Positions 1-9,344 of a DNA stretch of 64,000 nucleotides are shown here, in pieces (position 1 is the first letter of the stretch; each line of letters starts with the position of its first letter). This DNA comes from Hyphomicrobiales bacterium (GTDB taxonomy: Bacteria > Pseudomonadota > Alphaproteobacteria > Rhizobiales > Rhizobiaceae). The stretch spans positions 124,001-188,000 of the forward strand of contig JAFKJU010000012.1 in assembly GCA_017305935.1 (NCBI GenBank), read 5' to 3'. The position numbers and the translations under genes were made by a program. The notes under the pieces are model-generated. The model saw nothing but the letters and a program-made list of their open reading frames with translations, was not told where the DNA came from and ran no database searches.

Positions 1-951
1 CCCGCCCGCCGTTCCCGCCATCGACAGGAACTGATCAACGACCGTGCCGATCGCCGTCCAGTCCGCGCCGGTGAAGGCGAGGGCATCGCCATGACCCGGC
101 AACTGGAGGAAGCGCGTCGTAGCGGCCGCAGCGGATGGGTCGTCGGTGAGGCTGGCCAAGGTGCGCATCTCGTCGGCGGTCGCCGCGACGACCACCATTT
201 CGCCGGGCTTGTCTTCGGCCGGCATGTCGCGGGAAACGGAAAACGAGGCGTTGACCGCATTGCCGAGGAGGGCAAGCCCTTCCGCCAGTTTCAGGAGCAC
301 CGTTGCCGCATCCGTTTGCCCGAGCGCGGGCACCACGAGATGGAAGCGGCTGCGGCCGGCCTCATCGACGCCGATGGCGCGGATATCCTCCAGCCGCCTC
401 ATGCGGTTGGCATCCGGCGCGGAAAAAGTGAGGAAGGTGCTGGCGGCATCGACATCCGTCCACAATTCATAGGTGGAATCGATTGTGCAATCGGTGCGGT
501 GCCGTTGCTGCACGGAGATGCGGATGCGGTTCGTGCCCGGCATCAACAGGCCGGGCGGCAGCGGCAGGGAAAGTTGCTGCGGTCGCTGAGCCCCACGCAC
601 CGGCTGCTCGACGATGGCCGTCTCGTTGATCGTCACCCGTATCTGCGATGCCTCGGGCGCGACGACCAGGGCGTTTGTATAACCGAGATCGAGGCTGACG
701 GCGCTCGCCGCCTGCTCCGGCGTCAGGTTGAAGGTCCAGGCCTGGCCGACATTTTCGCCCTGCAGATGCAGGATCGGCGCCTGCAGCAGATAGCGGCGGG
801 CGGGCGGCTTGGAAACGGGCGCCGGCGTGGGCAAGGCCGGCGCTTGGGGCGCGGGTTTGCGCTCCGGCGACATGTCGAAGGGTGTGTCCGTCTGCGCCAT
901 TGCCGGCGCGATCATCGCGGACAGAAACAGCAGGGCGGCTCGTTTTCTCAT
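1..951 (-). CDS. bcsB: Cellulose synthase regulatory subunit BcsB (N-terminal part, runs off window)
   Basis: The gene starts with ATG at 951 and runs leftward out of the window, so only about 317 N-terminal residues of a protein normally near 750-800 are visible. They begin with a signal peptide (MRKRAALLFLSAMIAPAMA), then a proline-rich linker, then a beta-rich region that fits the periplasmic carbohydrate-binding part of BcsB. BcsB pairs with BcsA in the inner membrane and guides the nascent glucan through the periplasm. Its start overlaps the bcsA stop by four bases (ATGA), which implies translational coupling. The call rests mainly on this position directly after bcsA, plus the signal peptide. 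The C-terminal membrane anchor cannot be checked here. Confidence 0.85.
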   Translation of the reverse strand, partial: MRKRAALLFLSAMIAPAMAQTDTPFDMSPERKPAPQAPALPTPAPVSKPPARRYLLQAPILHLQGENVGQAWTFNLTPEQAASAVSLDLGYTNALVVAPEASQIRVTINETAIVEQPVRGAQRPQQLSLPLPPGLLMPGTNRIRISVQQRHRTDCTIDSTYELWTDVDAASTFLTFSAPDANRMRRLEDIRAIGVDEAGRSRFHLVVPALGQTDAATVLLKLAEGLALLGNAVNASFSVSRDMPAEDKPGEMVVVAATADEMRTLASLTDDPSAAAATTRFLQLPGHGDALAFTGADWTAIGTVVDQFLSMAGTAGG

Positions 952-3125
952 GCGCCCACCGCCTTGTCCGTCTTGCCGCCGCGCCGGAATGCGAGGTAGT
1001 GCAGGCCGCGGAACGTCTGGGTGATCGCCATGCCGATGAAGCGCACAGTGCCGCCGATGACGCCGGGATTGCGGCGGCGCGACTTCTGAAACAGGCTCCA
1101 CTGTTCGGAATTGGCGAAGATCAGGTCGGCGATCGAAGCGTGGTGGCCGGCATTTTCGGGCCTGTAGCGGCAGCCGATGGTGACGATCTCGCCGGCCGCC
1201 TGCGCATGGCGCAGCTCGATGGGCAATTCGGCGGAGGCCGCGCCCCCATGCGGCCGGAAACGCACCGCGCCGAGCGTATCGCGCCGGAAGGCGCCGGTAT
1301 CCTTGGTGAAGACCTGGATGCTGGCGCCATTGACCGAGACGTCCCGGATCATCGCCGGATACCAGGTCTCGCCAACACAGAGCTCGGCACGGCGACTGAC
1401 CTGCACGCGCCGCGAGGACTGGCGCTCGCCGCGTTCGGACACCACGCCGAGCGCGCAACCGGCCAGCATCAGGTTGAGCAGGTTCCAGCCGCCGACGACC
1501 AGCGTCACGTCGAACTTGTACGGTTCGGCGTAAAGCCGATAGATTGTGACAGCGACCGCTGCCAGCAACACCACGAAGATGATGAAGAACGGCCGCCCCA
1601 GTTCAGACAGCCGGTTCTCGGAAATCGAGTCGTCCTTCGAGGTGACGCGAAACGTCGGTTTTCGCGGGTTGAGGGCGACGGAGATGATCGCCGGCAGAAG
1701 ATGCACCGATTGCACATATTCGTAGAGTTCCGAGATCCACGGCCAGCGGAAGGAGCCGTAGAGGTAATTCTGGATCATCAGGTTCACGAGCATGTAGGAC
1801 AACGTGTAGGCCATGAACTCGCCGCCCGAGGCAGTGAAGATCTGCAGGTCGAAGAACAGATAGCAGAGGGGCGCGAGCAGAAAGACGATGCGCGGGAAGG
1901 GAAACAGCCAGAACATCGTCGACGACATGTAGCAAAGCCGCTGCGCCAGCGTCAGGCCGCGCTTGAGGATCGGGAAGCGGAAGCGCATGATCTGCATCAT
2001 GCCCTGCGCCCAGCGCGAGCGCTGGCCGATGAAGCTGGCGAACGTGCCCGGCTGCAGGCCGGCGATCAGCGGCATGTCGACATAGATGCTGTTCCAGCCG
2101 CGCGCATGCAGCTCCAGCGCCGTCTCGCAATCTTCCGTGATCGACAGTCCGGAAAAGCCGCCGGTCTCTTCCAGCGCCCCGCGGCGCAGCACCGCCGCCG
2201 AGCCGCAGAAGAAGGCGGCGTTCCACTTGTCCAGCCCGCGCTGGATGATGCCGTAGAACATCTCGTTCTCGCTCGGCATGGTGTTGAAGGTGTTGAGGTT
2301 GCGCTCCACCGGATCGGGATTGAGGAAGAAATGCGGGGTCTGTACCAGGAACAGGCGCGGATCGTCGTTGAAATAGCCGACGGTTTCCTTGAGGAAATTG
2401 CGCGCCGGGGCGTGGTCGGCGTCGAAGACCGCGACCAGGCCTGCCGACGAATGCTGCAAGCCGTTATTGAGATTGCCGGCCTTGGCATGCTCGTTGCGTT
2501 CGCGCGTCAGGTAGCGGGCGCCGAGCTGTTCGCAGAGCTGTTGCAAGGTCTGGTGACGTTCCTCCGCCACCTTGGCTTCGAGCAGGGTCGCGGAATTGCG
2601 CTTCTGCTGCGTGCCGCCGTCATCCAGCAGCCAGACGGTCACCTTCTCCGGAGGGTAATCGAGATTGCGGGCTGCGGCCAGCGTATTGGCGAGCAGCGTC
2701 GTTTCCTCGTTGTAGGTCGGCACGAAGATGTCGACCTCTGGCAGTTCCGCGTCGGCGATGGTGCGATGGGGCTGGCGCGGGGAAAGCGGCGCCGAGACCA
2801 CGAACAGGCTGAGGAACAGCATGAAGATGCTGTACATTTCCGCCAGATACAACAACAGTCCGGGGATGAAGTTGGCGGGTTGGTTGACCGGTGGCAGCGT
2901 GCTCGTCGTGCGCCAGTAGACATAGCGCCAGACGATGGAGGTGCCGAGCGCCAGCAGAACCAGCCGGCCGGCTCCACCGACGCGCATGTATTTCATCGCC
3001 GCCATGACGATGATGACCAGCACGGTGGTGACGAGCTGGGTGCGGGCATCGATCGGCAGGAAGGCGAGCGCGATCATCGCCGCAGCGCACAGCACCCAGA
3101 GAAGCAGATGGAGCAGCTTGCGCAT
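948..3125 (-). CDS. bcsA: Cellulose synthase catalytic subunit BcsA (UDP-forming), PilZ-containing
   Basis: This 725-residue inner-membrane glycosyltransferase polymerises UDP-glucose into beta-1,4-glucan. Membrane segments lie near residues 5-45, 55-70 and 88-112, with more after 390. The GT2 core is intact: DDG at 168-170, DAD at 235-237, TED at 330-332 and the QRSRW motif at 368-372. A C-terminal PilZ domain carries RRVQVSR (572-578) and DVSVNG (595-600), which is the RxxxR plus DxSxxG pair that binds cyclic di-GMP, so allosteric activation by that messenger is expected. The length is close to the rhizobial CelA/BcsA size. It sits between bcsN upstream and bcsB downstream in one minus-strand operon. 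Identity is very secure. Confidence 0.97.
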   Translation of the reverse strand: MRKLLHLLLWVLCAAAMIALAFLPIDARTQLVTTVLVIIVMAAMKYMRVGGAGRLVLLALGTSIVWRYVYWRTTSTLPPVNQPANFIPGLLLYLAEMYSIFMLFLSLFVVSAPLSPRQPHRTIADAELPEVDIFVPTYNEETTLLANTLAAARNLDYPPEKVTVWLLDDGGTQQKRNSATLLEAKVAEERHQTLQQLCEQLGARYLTRERNEHAKAGNLNNGLQHSSAGLVAVFDADHAPARNFLKETVGYFNDDPRLFLVQTPHFFLNPDPVERNLNTFNTMPSENEMFYGIIQRGLDKWNAAFFCGSAAVLRRGALEETGGFSGLSITEDCETALELHARGWNSIYVDMPLIAGLQPGTFASFIGQRSRWAQGMMQIMRFRFPILKRGLTLAQRLCYMSSTMFWLFPFPRIVFLLAPLCYLFFDLQIFTASGGEFMAYTLSYMLVNLMIQNYLYGSFRWPWISELYEYVQSVHLLPAIISVALNPRKPTFRVTSKDDSISENRLSELGRPFFIIFVVLLAAVAVTIYRLYAEPYKFDVTLVVGGWNLLNLMLAGCALGVVSERGERQSSRRVQVSRRAELCVGETWYPAMIRDVSVNGASIQVFTKDTGAFRRDTLGAVRFRPHGGAASAELPIELRHAQAAGEIVTIGCRYRPENAGHHASIADLIFANSEQWSLFQKSRRRNPGVIGGTVRFIGMAITQTFRGLHYLAFRRGGKTDKAVGA

Positions 3126-3187
3126 CGTCTATTCCTTCATGGCGGCCATGATCGAGCCCGGCCGCGCGACGGCGCGGGCAGCGGTTT

Positions 3188-4126
3188 TCATGGACATGCA
3201 GCGGCTGTCGCGGCATTGGCGCCGACACAGGCCGGAGACGGGACGATCGTCCCGCCGGCCGAAGAAGCCGGAGCGACGTTTGCGGCGGGTTGGGCGGCGC
3301 TCGAGGCGCGCACCGGCGAGGGCACGACGACCCGTTCGGCGCCGGGCAGGGCGGTGGGAACGGGCTCTGCCACCGGCTGCACGGCGCGTCGCGCCGGCCG
3401 GGCGACGGCGACGGGCCTTGCCGCGTCGGGTTCGGCGCCCGCCGTCATTTCCGGCGGATAGATCGGATTGCCGGAATGGCCGAGCCGGTCGCTGACCGGG
3501 CCCGGCGGGCCATAGGGGTTCCAGCGCATGTCGTCGACCGCGCCGATGATAGAATAGCCATACATGAAGGCCAGCAGCTTGCGTTCGCTCGCACCCGTCT
3601 CGCAGATGCGCACCCGGATCTGAACGGCGCCGAAACCCGCGAAGGGCGGCTTTTCGCCTTCCGGGGTGCGCAATTGCTGCCAGGCATACATGCAGAGCTC
3701 GGTGGGCGAGGGGCGGCCGAAGGCATAACCGAAGGCGCCGTAATCGTTCTGCACCAGATAGGGGGAGCGCTTCATTGGAATGCCGGGCAGGGTGCCGCGC
3801 ATTTCCGCATCGATGCCGGCTTCCGTCACCGTTCTGAAGCGCAGGTGGTCGTCGCGGTAACGCAAATCATTGCGTGTGCCATAGAGGCGCATCTGCACGA
3901 CGTTCTGCCCCGGCACCGCCGACGTCGTCGACAGGAAAATCTCCTGCTGCAGGCCGTTGCTGAAGCGCTTCTGGGTGATGCCGGCGACAGAAAACGAGCC
4001 CGGCGGCGGCATCAGGATCGCCTCTTCGGCCTCCACCAGCTTCGTCGAGGCGCCCATGCGGGTTGGCTCGCCGGCGCAGGCCGAAAGCATCATCAAAAGC
4101 GGGGCAATTAAAAATGCCGATCGCAC
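3188..4126 (-). CDS. bcsN: Cellulose biosynthesis lipoprotein BcsN
   Basis: This 312-residue protein is first in the cellulose operon, 62 bases upstream of bcsA. It starts with a lipoprotein signal ending in the lipobox LSAC (Cys17 acylated), so it should be a periplasm-facing lipoprotein. A globular part spans about residues 25-210. It is followed by an Ala/Pro/Val-rich low-complexity tail (about 225-312) with repeated AxPxP-type patterns. BcsN is a known accessory gene of rhizobial and other alphaproteobacterial cellulose operons; its biochemical role is not established. The identification comes from position, the lipoprotein signal and resemblance to remembered BcsN sequences, so it is good but not as firm as bcsA. 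Confidence 0.8.
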   Translation of the reverse strand: MRSAFLIAPLLMMLSACAGEPTRMGASTKLVEAEEAILMPPPGSFSVAGITQKRFSNGLQQEIFLSTTSAVPGQNVVQMRLYGTRNDLRYRDDHLRFRTVTEAGIDAEMRGTLPGIPMKRSPYLVQNDYGAFGYAFGRPSPTELCMYAWQQLRTPEGEKPPFAGFGAVQIRVRICETGASERKLLAFMYGYSIIGAVDDMRWNPYGPPGPVSDRLGHSGNPIYPPEMTAGAEPDAARPVAVARPARRAVQPVAEPVPTALPGAERVVVPSPVRASSAAQPAANVAPASSAGGTIVPSPACVGANAATAAACP

Positions 4127-4370
4127 CCGGCAGCTCCTTCTCGAATCACCCCTGACTATTACGGGTTAGTACTTACGGAAGTTCGCCGCCCGCTCAAGGG
4201 TAGAGGGGCAATTTTTTGTATTTACGGTAGCTGAAAATCCTTCGATACGCGCTCCGCGCGCATTTTCGAAACATCTTTGAGGCCGATGTAAAGCATTTGT
4301 TTACCCTATCGGGCAATTCTGGCGCGTGAATTGGCCGTTTCAGGCGTTCTGCGGCAAAGGCGGAGTCAGC

Positions 4371-6548
4371 ATGCGCACATCACTCTTGGCATTGACGGCG
4401 ATCGCTGCCGTGACGGCAGGCGTGATCGGGACGACCGAGCGGGAATCCTGGCGGCCGAACGAGATCGACCCGCTGGCCACCCGCGCCTTGCCCGAGCCCG
4501 AGACGGACGTCGTGGCCCGCAAAGGCGAGCGCATGACGGCGGCCGACATCCTGCCGGCCCAGTTCGTCGAAGTGTCGCAGGCGGCTCCCGCCGCGCCGAA
4601 TGCACCGCCCCAGACACCAGCTCCGGTTGCTTCAAAGCCTGCGCGGCCAGTGGTCGACGAAAGTGCGTTACGCTACTTTGCCGCGCGCGGCGACACGGTG
4701 CGCCTGCAGGCGGAAATTTCGCGCCTGCGCGCGCTCTACCCCGGCTGGGAGCCGCCGGCCGACCCTCTGGCGATCGCCGCCGGCAGCGATCCACAGCTTG
4801 ACGCCATGTGGAAACTTTACTCCGAAGGCCGCTATGACGACGTCACCAAGGCGATTGCCGAGCGGAAGAAAACCGAGCCGGACTGGTCGCCGCCGGACGA
4901 GCTCGTGGAAAGCCTGCGGCTGGCGACGACTCGCCGCCAGCTGGTGCAGGCCTCCGATGCGCATCAGAACGACCGGGTCGTCGAACTGGCGGCCGAAGCG
5001 CCGCAACTGCTGACCTGCAGCGAGGTGGATATCCTCTGGCGCGTCGGCGAGGCCTTTGCCCGCACCGACCGGCAGGACCGGGCCCGCGACGCCTATGGCT
5101 ATATCCTCCAAAACTGCCACAATCCGCAGGAGCGCCTCGCCACCATCCAGAAGGCCAGCCTGGTTCTCGATATCCCGCATCTCGACGCGCTGATGCGGCT
5201 GGAGCAGACGGGGACGGACGGCAAGCCGGAATTCGACGCCATCCGCACCGGCATCGCCCGCACGCTGGTCTCGCGCGGCGGAACCGATCCCAAGGCGGTG
5301 GTGCCGCAGGATTACCTGACGCGGCTGTCCGACGAGGCGCGCCGCACCGAAAACGCCGAGGATAGCCTGCTGCTCGGATGGTATTTCTATCGCCGCAACC
5401 AGTTCGAACCGGCGCAGGACTGGTTCCGCCGCTCTTTCGAGAAAGAGGCGACGCCGACGGCGGCGCAGGGACTGGCGCTGACGCAGGTGGCGCTGCGCGA
5501 TCCGCAGGCCGCCGAAAACACGCTGTATCGCTTCCGCGATGCGACGGACGAGACCAGGGCCACCTATCTCGCCGCCGTCGCCAATCTGCTGGCGCTCGAC
5601 CCGCCAAAGATCATCGACAACGCCATACTGGCGCGCATGGCGACGCCAGTCGTCGAGGCGCGCAATACGGCGGCGGCCGAGCAATTCGGCTGGTATGCCC
5701 GGTCGCTTCGGCAGATGCAGACGGCTGCCGACTGGTTCGGCCTGATCCTGACCTGGGACGCCGCCTATGAGCCGGCCGCCTATGGGCTGGCGCTGTCGCT
5801 GGATGCACTGGGCGACCGCGCCGGCGTTGCCCGCATCCAGGCCATCTGGGCGCAGCGCTCTGAGCGTATCGCCCATTTGCGCGATCCAAGGCGCGCCTCC
5901 ACCCTGACACCGGTCCCGGGAACTGCCCCGGCCTATGCCGAACGGGCGACGCCGCATATTTCGCCGGGCGGCTTCGTGCTCGCCGAAGCGGCGCCCGCGC
6001 CGGTTCGTACCGCCGCCGGCAATCCGCCGGCGGAAAAGCGGGTGCGTCCGCGCGGATGCAGCGCCGGCATCGACCTTTCCCGCATCGCGCCCATCGAGGC
6101 GGTGAAGCGCGGCTGGTGCCTGATGGATCTGAAACGGCCCCTCGAGGCAGCGGAGGCTTTCGACCGCGCGTTGTCAGCCCCCATCGCCGCGACCCGGCAG
6201 GAGGCCGCCTATGGCAAGAGCCTCGCCTATCTCCGGCTCAACCTCACCGACAAGGCCGCCGTCGCCGCCGTGCAGGAACAGCAGACGCCGGTCCGGGCGA
6301 AACAGCTGCAGGTGGCGATCCTCGCCGACCGGGCCGTCGGCGCCTTCCGCCTCGGGCGTTTCCACGAAACCATCATCGCGCTCGACCAGCGCAGCCGTCT
6401 GACGCGTGAACCGCAGGATCTGATGATGCTGCGCGCCTCCGCCTACCGGCAGCTCGGCTATGATTCCGAAGCGCGCCGCATCCTGCAGCCGCTGGCCGAT
6501 ATCGGCAACAGCGACGCGATCAAGGCGCTCTACGACAAGCCGACTTGA
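4371..6548 (+). CDS. Membrane-anchored tetratricopeptide-type repeat protein divergent from the cellulose operon
   Basis: The preferred start is ATG 4371, preceded by a purine-rich AAAGGCGGA; an upstream in-frame start at 4326 would add residues with no signal character. The 725-residue product begins with a signal or anchor helix (MRTSLLALTAIAAVTAGVIG), followed by an Ala/Pro-rich linker (about residues 75-110) and then helical repeats to the end. Two early repeats share an aromatic-PP ending (YPGWEPP, EPDWSPP). Later segments carry TPR-like spacing, for example LLGWYFYRRNQFEPAQDWF. Divergence from bcsN suggests a role in cellulose assembly or export, perhaps the TPR component called BcsK in type III cellulose operons. 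That is inference from position; no catalytic motif is seen. Confidence 0.7.
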   Translation: MRTSLLALTAIAAVTAGVIGTTERESWRPNEIDPLATRALPEPETDVVARKGERMTAADILPAQFVEVSQAAPAAPNAPPQTPAPVASKPARPVVDESALRYFAARGDTVRLQAEISRLRALYPGWEPPADPLAIAAGSDPQLDAMWKLYSEGRYDDVTKAIAERKKTEPDWSPPDELVESLRLATTRRQLVQASDAHQNDRVVELAAEAPQLLTCSEVDILWRVGEAFARTDRQDRARDAYGYILQNCHNPQERLATIQKASLVLDIPHLDALMRLEQTGTDGKPEFDAIRTGIARTLVSRGGTDPKAVVPQDYLTRLSDEARRTENAEDSLLLGWYFYRRNQFEPAQDWFRRSFEKEATPTAAQGLALTQVALRDPQAAENTLYRFRDATDETRATYLAAVANLLALDPPKIIDNAILARMATPVVEARNTAAAEQFGWYARSLRQMQTAADWFGLILTWDAAYEPAAYGLALSLDALGDRAGVARIQAIWAQRSERIAHLRDPRRASTLTPVPGTAPAYAERATPHISPGGFVLAEAAPAPVRTAAGNPPAEKRVRPRGCSAGIDLSRIAPIEAVKRGWCLMDLKRPLEAAEAFDRALSAPIAATRQEAAYGKSLAYLRLNLTDKAAVAAVQEQQTPVRAKQLQVAILADRAVGAFRLGRFHETIIALDQRSRLTREPQDLMMLRASAYRQLGYDSEARRILQPLADIGNSDAIKALYDKPT

Positions 6549-6557
6549 GGCGAGAAA

Positions 6558-7184
6558 TTACTGCTGCTGGAAGGCGAGGCGAACGCCGAGCGCCATGTAG
6601 ATCGAGCCGATCACCTTGCCCTGCCAGCGGCCGATGCTGCGGTTGCGGCCGAGCCAGCCGCGCACCGAGCCGGCGGCGATCGCCAGAACCGAGGTCACGC
6701 AGATGCTGAGCCCGACAAAGATGATGCCGAGCAGCGAGAACTGCGCGATCACCGAGCCGCTTTCGGGATGGATGAACTGCGGCAGGAAGGCCAGAAAGAA
6801 CAGCGCCGTCTTCGGATTGAGGATCTCGGTGAACAGACCCTGCCGGAAGGCCTGCATCGGCGACACCATCTGCGCTGCCGGCAGGTCGAGGCTTCCGTTC
6901 TTTTCGAGGAAGGCCTTGATCCCCAGATAGACCAGATAGGCGACGCCGGCATATTTGACCGCCTGGAAAGCCAGGGCGGAGGTCGCCAGCAGCGCCGAAA
7001 GCCCGAAGGTCGCCATGGTCGCATGGACGAAATCGCCAGCGGCGATGCCGAGCCCTGTCGCCATGCCGGCGCGGCGCCCCCCGCTGACCGAGCGGGCAAG
7101 CGTCAGCAGCGTCGCGGGGCCGGGAATGATCATCAGGCCGAGGACGACGATGAGATAGGTCGTCAGGACATCATGGCTGATCAT
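6558..7184 (-). CDS. LysE/RhtB-family amino acid exporter
   Basis: This 208-residue inner-membrane protein exports amino acids or related metabolites. The N-terminus shows the family pattern: a first membrane helix followed by MIIPGPATLLTLARSVSGG, then GRRAGMATGLGIAAGDFVH. About six hydrophobic segments are visible, as expected for the fold. The start at 7184 was chosen because the family begins right at this first helix; the reading frame stays open upstream but encodes an arginine-rich, non-family sequence. The substrate (Lys, homoserine, threonine or other) cannot be told from sequence. It is transcribed away from the Gre-like gene, with about 125 bases between the two starts. Confidence 0.88.
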   Translation of the reverse strand: MISHDVLTTYLIVVLGLMIIPGPATLLTLARSVSGGRRAGMATGLGIAAGDFVHATMATFGLSALLATSALAFQAVKYAGVAYLVYLGIKAFLEKNGSLDLPAAQMVSPMQAFRQGLFTEILNPKTALFFLAFLPQFIHPESGSVIAQFSLLGIIFVGLSICVTSVLAIAAGSVRGWLGRNRSIGRWQGKVIGSIYMALGVRLAFQQQ

Positions 7185-7311
7185 CGCGCTCTCGCGGGTT
7201 GGTGGCGGCCCCCGAGGGCCGGAAAGGTTTGCATCGGACGGACAGGCGGTGCAGGATAGAGGCTTTCGCGGCCGATGCAATGGCCGCTCGGGTCCAAACG
7301 GAGTTCGAAAC

Positions 7312-7794
7312 TTGAGTGTTGCCTTCGTCAAGGAAGAAAGCGCCGAAGCCGCATCGGAAACCCTGCTGCCCGACCGGCCGATCTCGCCGCATCCCAACCT
7401 GGTGACCGAGGCGGGATTGAAGGCGCTGGAACGGCAGGTGCTGGAGGCGCGCGCCGCCTATGACGCCGCAAGCGGCATCGAGGACGTCAACGAGCGTCGC
7501 CGGCAGACGGCCACGCCTCTGCGCGACCTGCGCTATTTCTCCGAGCGGGTGCGCAGCGCGCAACTGATACCGGCGCCGGCCTCGACCGAAACCGTCGCCT
7601 TCGGCAGCACGGTCACCTTCAGCCGCGACGACGGGCGGGTGCAGACCTATCGCATCGTCGGCGAGGACGAGGCCGATCCCAAGGCGGGCTCGATCTCCTA
7701 TGTGTCGCCGGTGGCGCGGCTGCTGGTTGGCAAGGGGGTCGGCGATGTCGTCAGCATGGGCGGCCAGGAACTGGAAATCACCGCCATCGCCTGA
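7312..7794 (+). CDS. GreA/GreB-family transcript cleavage factor
   Basis: The likely start is TTG at 7312, eight bases after CGGAG, giving 160 residues, which matches the usual GreA length of about 158; a GTG at 7318 is the alternative. The product has an N-terminal helical hairpin (about residues 25-80, rich in Arg/Glu/Ala). A C-terminal FKBP-like domain contains the family hallmark VTFSRDDGRVQTYRIVGEDEADP and GSISYVSPVARLLVGKGVGD. Gre factors enter the RNA polymerase secondary channel and stimulate cleavage of backtracked RNA. The sequence looks divergent from housekeeping GreA and may be an accessory paralogue, so no gene symbol is given. Confidence 0.82.
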   Translation: MSVAFVKEESAEAASETLLPDRPISPHPNLVTEAGLKALERQVLEARAAYDAASGIEDVNERRRQTATPLRDLRYFSERVRSAQLIPAPASTETVAFGSTVTFSRDDGRVQTYRIVGEDEADPKAGSISYVSPVARLLVGKGVGDVVSMGGQELEITAIA

Positions 7795-7917
7795 AGGGCA
7801 CCGGAAATCCCGGAATTCATTCGTGCTCGTCTGCGATGACGGGTTGAGGCGGCGTCCGACACAGGCTATCTGCTGCGCAACGATCATCTCCCGGCAGATA
7901 TAGAGGCGCGTTGCGGC

Positions 7918-8856
7918 ATGACACCAGAATTCCTCGTCACCCATTCCGGTGGCTTCCATGCCGACGAAGTGCTGTCCAGCGTCGTCCTCACCCGCCTGTT
8001 TCCGCAGGCGAAGCAGGTGCGCAGCCGCGCGCCGGAATGGATCACGCCCGCTGCCGACCGCGTCATCTACGATGTCGGCGGCTTCTATGACCCGCAGGCG
8101 CGGATTTTCGACCACCACCAGCGCGGCGCGCCGATGCGCGACAGCGGCCAGCCCTACAGCTCCTTCGGCCTGATCTGGAAACATTACGGGCGCGATTATC
8201 TCCTGTCTCTCGGAATTCCCGAGGCCCATCTCGAAGCGATCCAGGCCGCCTTCGACGAGACATTCGTGCTGCCGATCGACCTGATGGACAATGGTGCCGT
8301 CGATCCCTCTGTCGCCGGTCCGTTGGCCGACCTGACGCTGCCGGTGCTGATCGAGACCCTGAAGCCGGTTTTCGACGAGACCGAACCCGGCGCCGACGAC
8401 CGCGCTTTCCAGTCGGCCCTCGCCATCGCGCGCAGCTTCGTCGAGGCGCGTATTGCCCAGAGCGCGGCCAAATTGCGGGCCGAGGCACTGGTCATGCAAG
8501 CGATCGAACTCGCCGGGCCGTCACGCATCCTCGAATTGCCGATGGGCATGCCCTTCCGCGCCGCCATCGTCAAGGCCGGTGCCGATCACCTGCTGTTCGT
8601 CGTCCATCCACGCGACAGGGACTGGTGCCTGACCGGCATTCGCCGCGCCGAGGATGGTTTCGAACTGCGCGCCGATCTGCCAGCGGCCTGGGCGGGGCTC
8701 AGCAATGGCGAACTGGAAATGGCCTGCGGGATCGAAGGCGCGACCTTCTGTCATCGCGGACGGTTCATCGCCGCCGCCAGAACCCGCGACGCCGCGCTGG
8801 CGATGGCCGAACTGGCGGTGCGCGAGGCTGCGCCGGTCATTTCTGACAAAAGCTAA
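7918..8856 (+). CDS. MYG1-family (UPF0160) DHH-type metal-dependent hydrolase
   Basis: This 312-residue protein carries the MYG1 signature: HSGGFHADE at residues 9-17, YDVGG at 51-55 and DHHQRG at 65-70. These Asp/His residues fit the metal site of DHH-like phosphoesterases. Eukaryotic MYG1 is a 3'-5' RNA exonuclease; bacterial homologues are largely uncharacterised, so a nuclease role here is inferred from family only. There is no signal peptide, so it should be cytoplasmic. The start is supported by a GAGGCG about 10 bases upstream. It follows the Gre-like gene on the same strand after about 120 bases and may or may not be co-transcribed with it. Confidence 0.85.
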   Translation: MTPEFLVTHSGGFHADEVLSSVVLTRLFPQAKQVRSRAPEWITPAADRVIYDVGGFYDPQARIFDHHQRGAPMRDSGQPYSSFGLIWKHYGRDYLLSLGIPEAHLEAIQAAFDETFVLPIDLMDNGAVDPSVAGPLADLTLPVLIETLKPVFDETEPGADDRAFQSALAIARSFVEARIAQSAAKLRAEALVMQAIELAGPSRILELPMGMPFRAAIVKAGADHLLFVVHPRDRDWCLTGIRRAEDGFELRADLPAAWAGLSNGELEMACGIEGATFCHRGRFIAAARTRDAALAMAELAVREAAPVISDKS

Positions 8857-8925
8857 ACGAGCCAGGCAGGCGGCCTGCATGCATTCCGTTGCCCGGCGCG
8901 ACCGCGCAATGGATGTCATCTGCAC

Positions 8926-8962
8926 AAAAAACCCTCCCCGGACGCCGCTTCCGGGGAGGGTT
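8926..8962 (-). terminator. Rho-independent terminator of the small secreted-protein gene
   Basis: A 12-base stem (AACCCTCCCCGG at 8930-8941 against CCGGGGAGGGTT at 8951-8962) has a 9-base loop. Read on the minus strand it is followed by a run of six T (8931-8926). It lies 20 bases after the stop of the gene starting at 9306 and is convergent to the MYG1-like gene. Confidence 0.9.
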
Positions 8963-8982
8963 GGTTTCGCTTTGAAAAATAC

Positions 8983-9306
8983 TCAGGGGCAGCCGGCTTC
9001 GGCCTTCTGCTGCTCGGTCATCTCGCTGTTGCCGGGCGTTCCGGCATCCGGGCGGACGATGTTCTGGCAGTCCTTGCCGTTCATCGGGCCGTTGGCGCCG
9101 CCCTTGTTGACACTGCCGGTGCTGTTCGAATCCGTGCCGGCATTGTCACCCGTATTGCCGTCACTGCCAACACCGACGCCGGCATCGGAGCCTTGGGAAC
9201 CGGTATCGCTGTTGCTGCCTGTGCCGCCGACGCCGGGCCCGGTCTGTGCGAATGCGGACGTGGCGAGGCCGAGGCAAAGCGTGGCTGCTGCGAGTGTCTT
9301 AAGCAT
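8983..9306 (-). CDS. Small secreted Gly/Ser/Asn/Asp-rich protein of unknown function
   Basis: The 107-residue product starts at 9306, seven bases after AGGAG. It has a clear signal peptide (MLKTLAAATLCLGLATSAFA) with likely cleavage before Gln21. The mature part is a low-complexity Gly/Ser/Asn/Asp/Thr stretch (about 22-75), then a short charged tail with cysteines at 80 and 106 that could form one disulfide. I do not recognise the family. An alphaproteobacterial general-stress (EcfG-type) promoter candidate lies just upstream, and a strong terminator follows, so it appears to be a single-gene transcript made under stress. The repeats resemble an extracellular or matrix-exposed linker, but no function can be assigned. 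Confidence 0.75.
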   Translation of the reverse strand: MLKTLAAATLCLGLATSAFAQTGPGVGGTGSNSDTGSQGSDAGVGVGSDGNTGDNAGTDSNSTGSVNKGGANGPMNGKDCQNIVRPDAGTPGNSEMTEQQKAEAGCP

Positions 9307-9344
9307 TGGTTTCTCCTCGTGTTTTGCTCAATGTGCAAGAGTTG

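Noticed and set aside
882-3461. Long open frame on the plus strand across bcsA
   Set aside because: It is antisense to a gene with complete catalytic motifs, is Arg/Asp/Gln-rich without any domain pattern, and arises from high GC codon bias.
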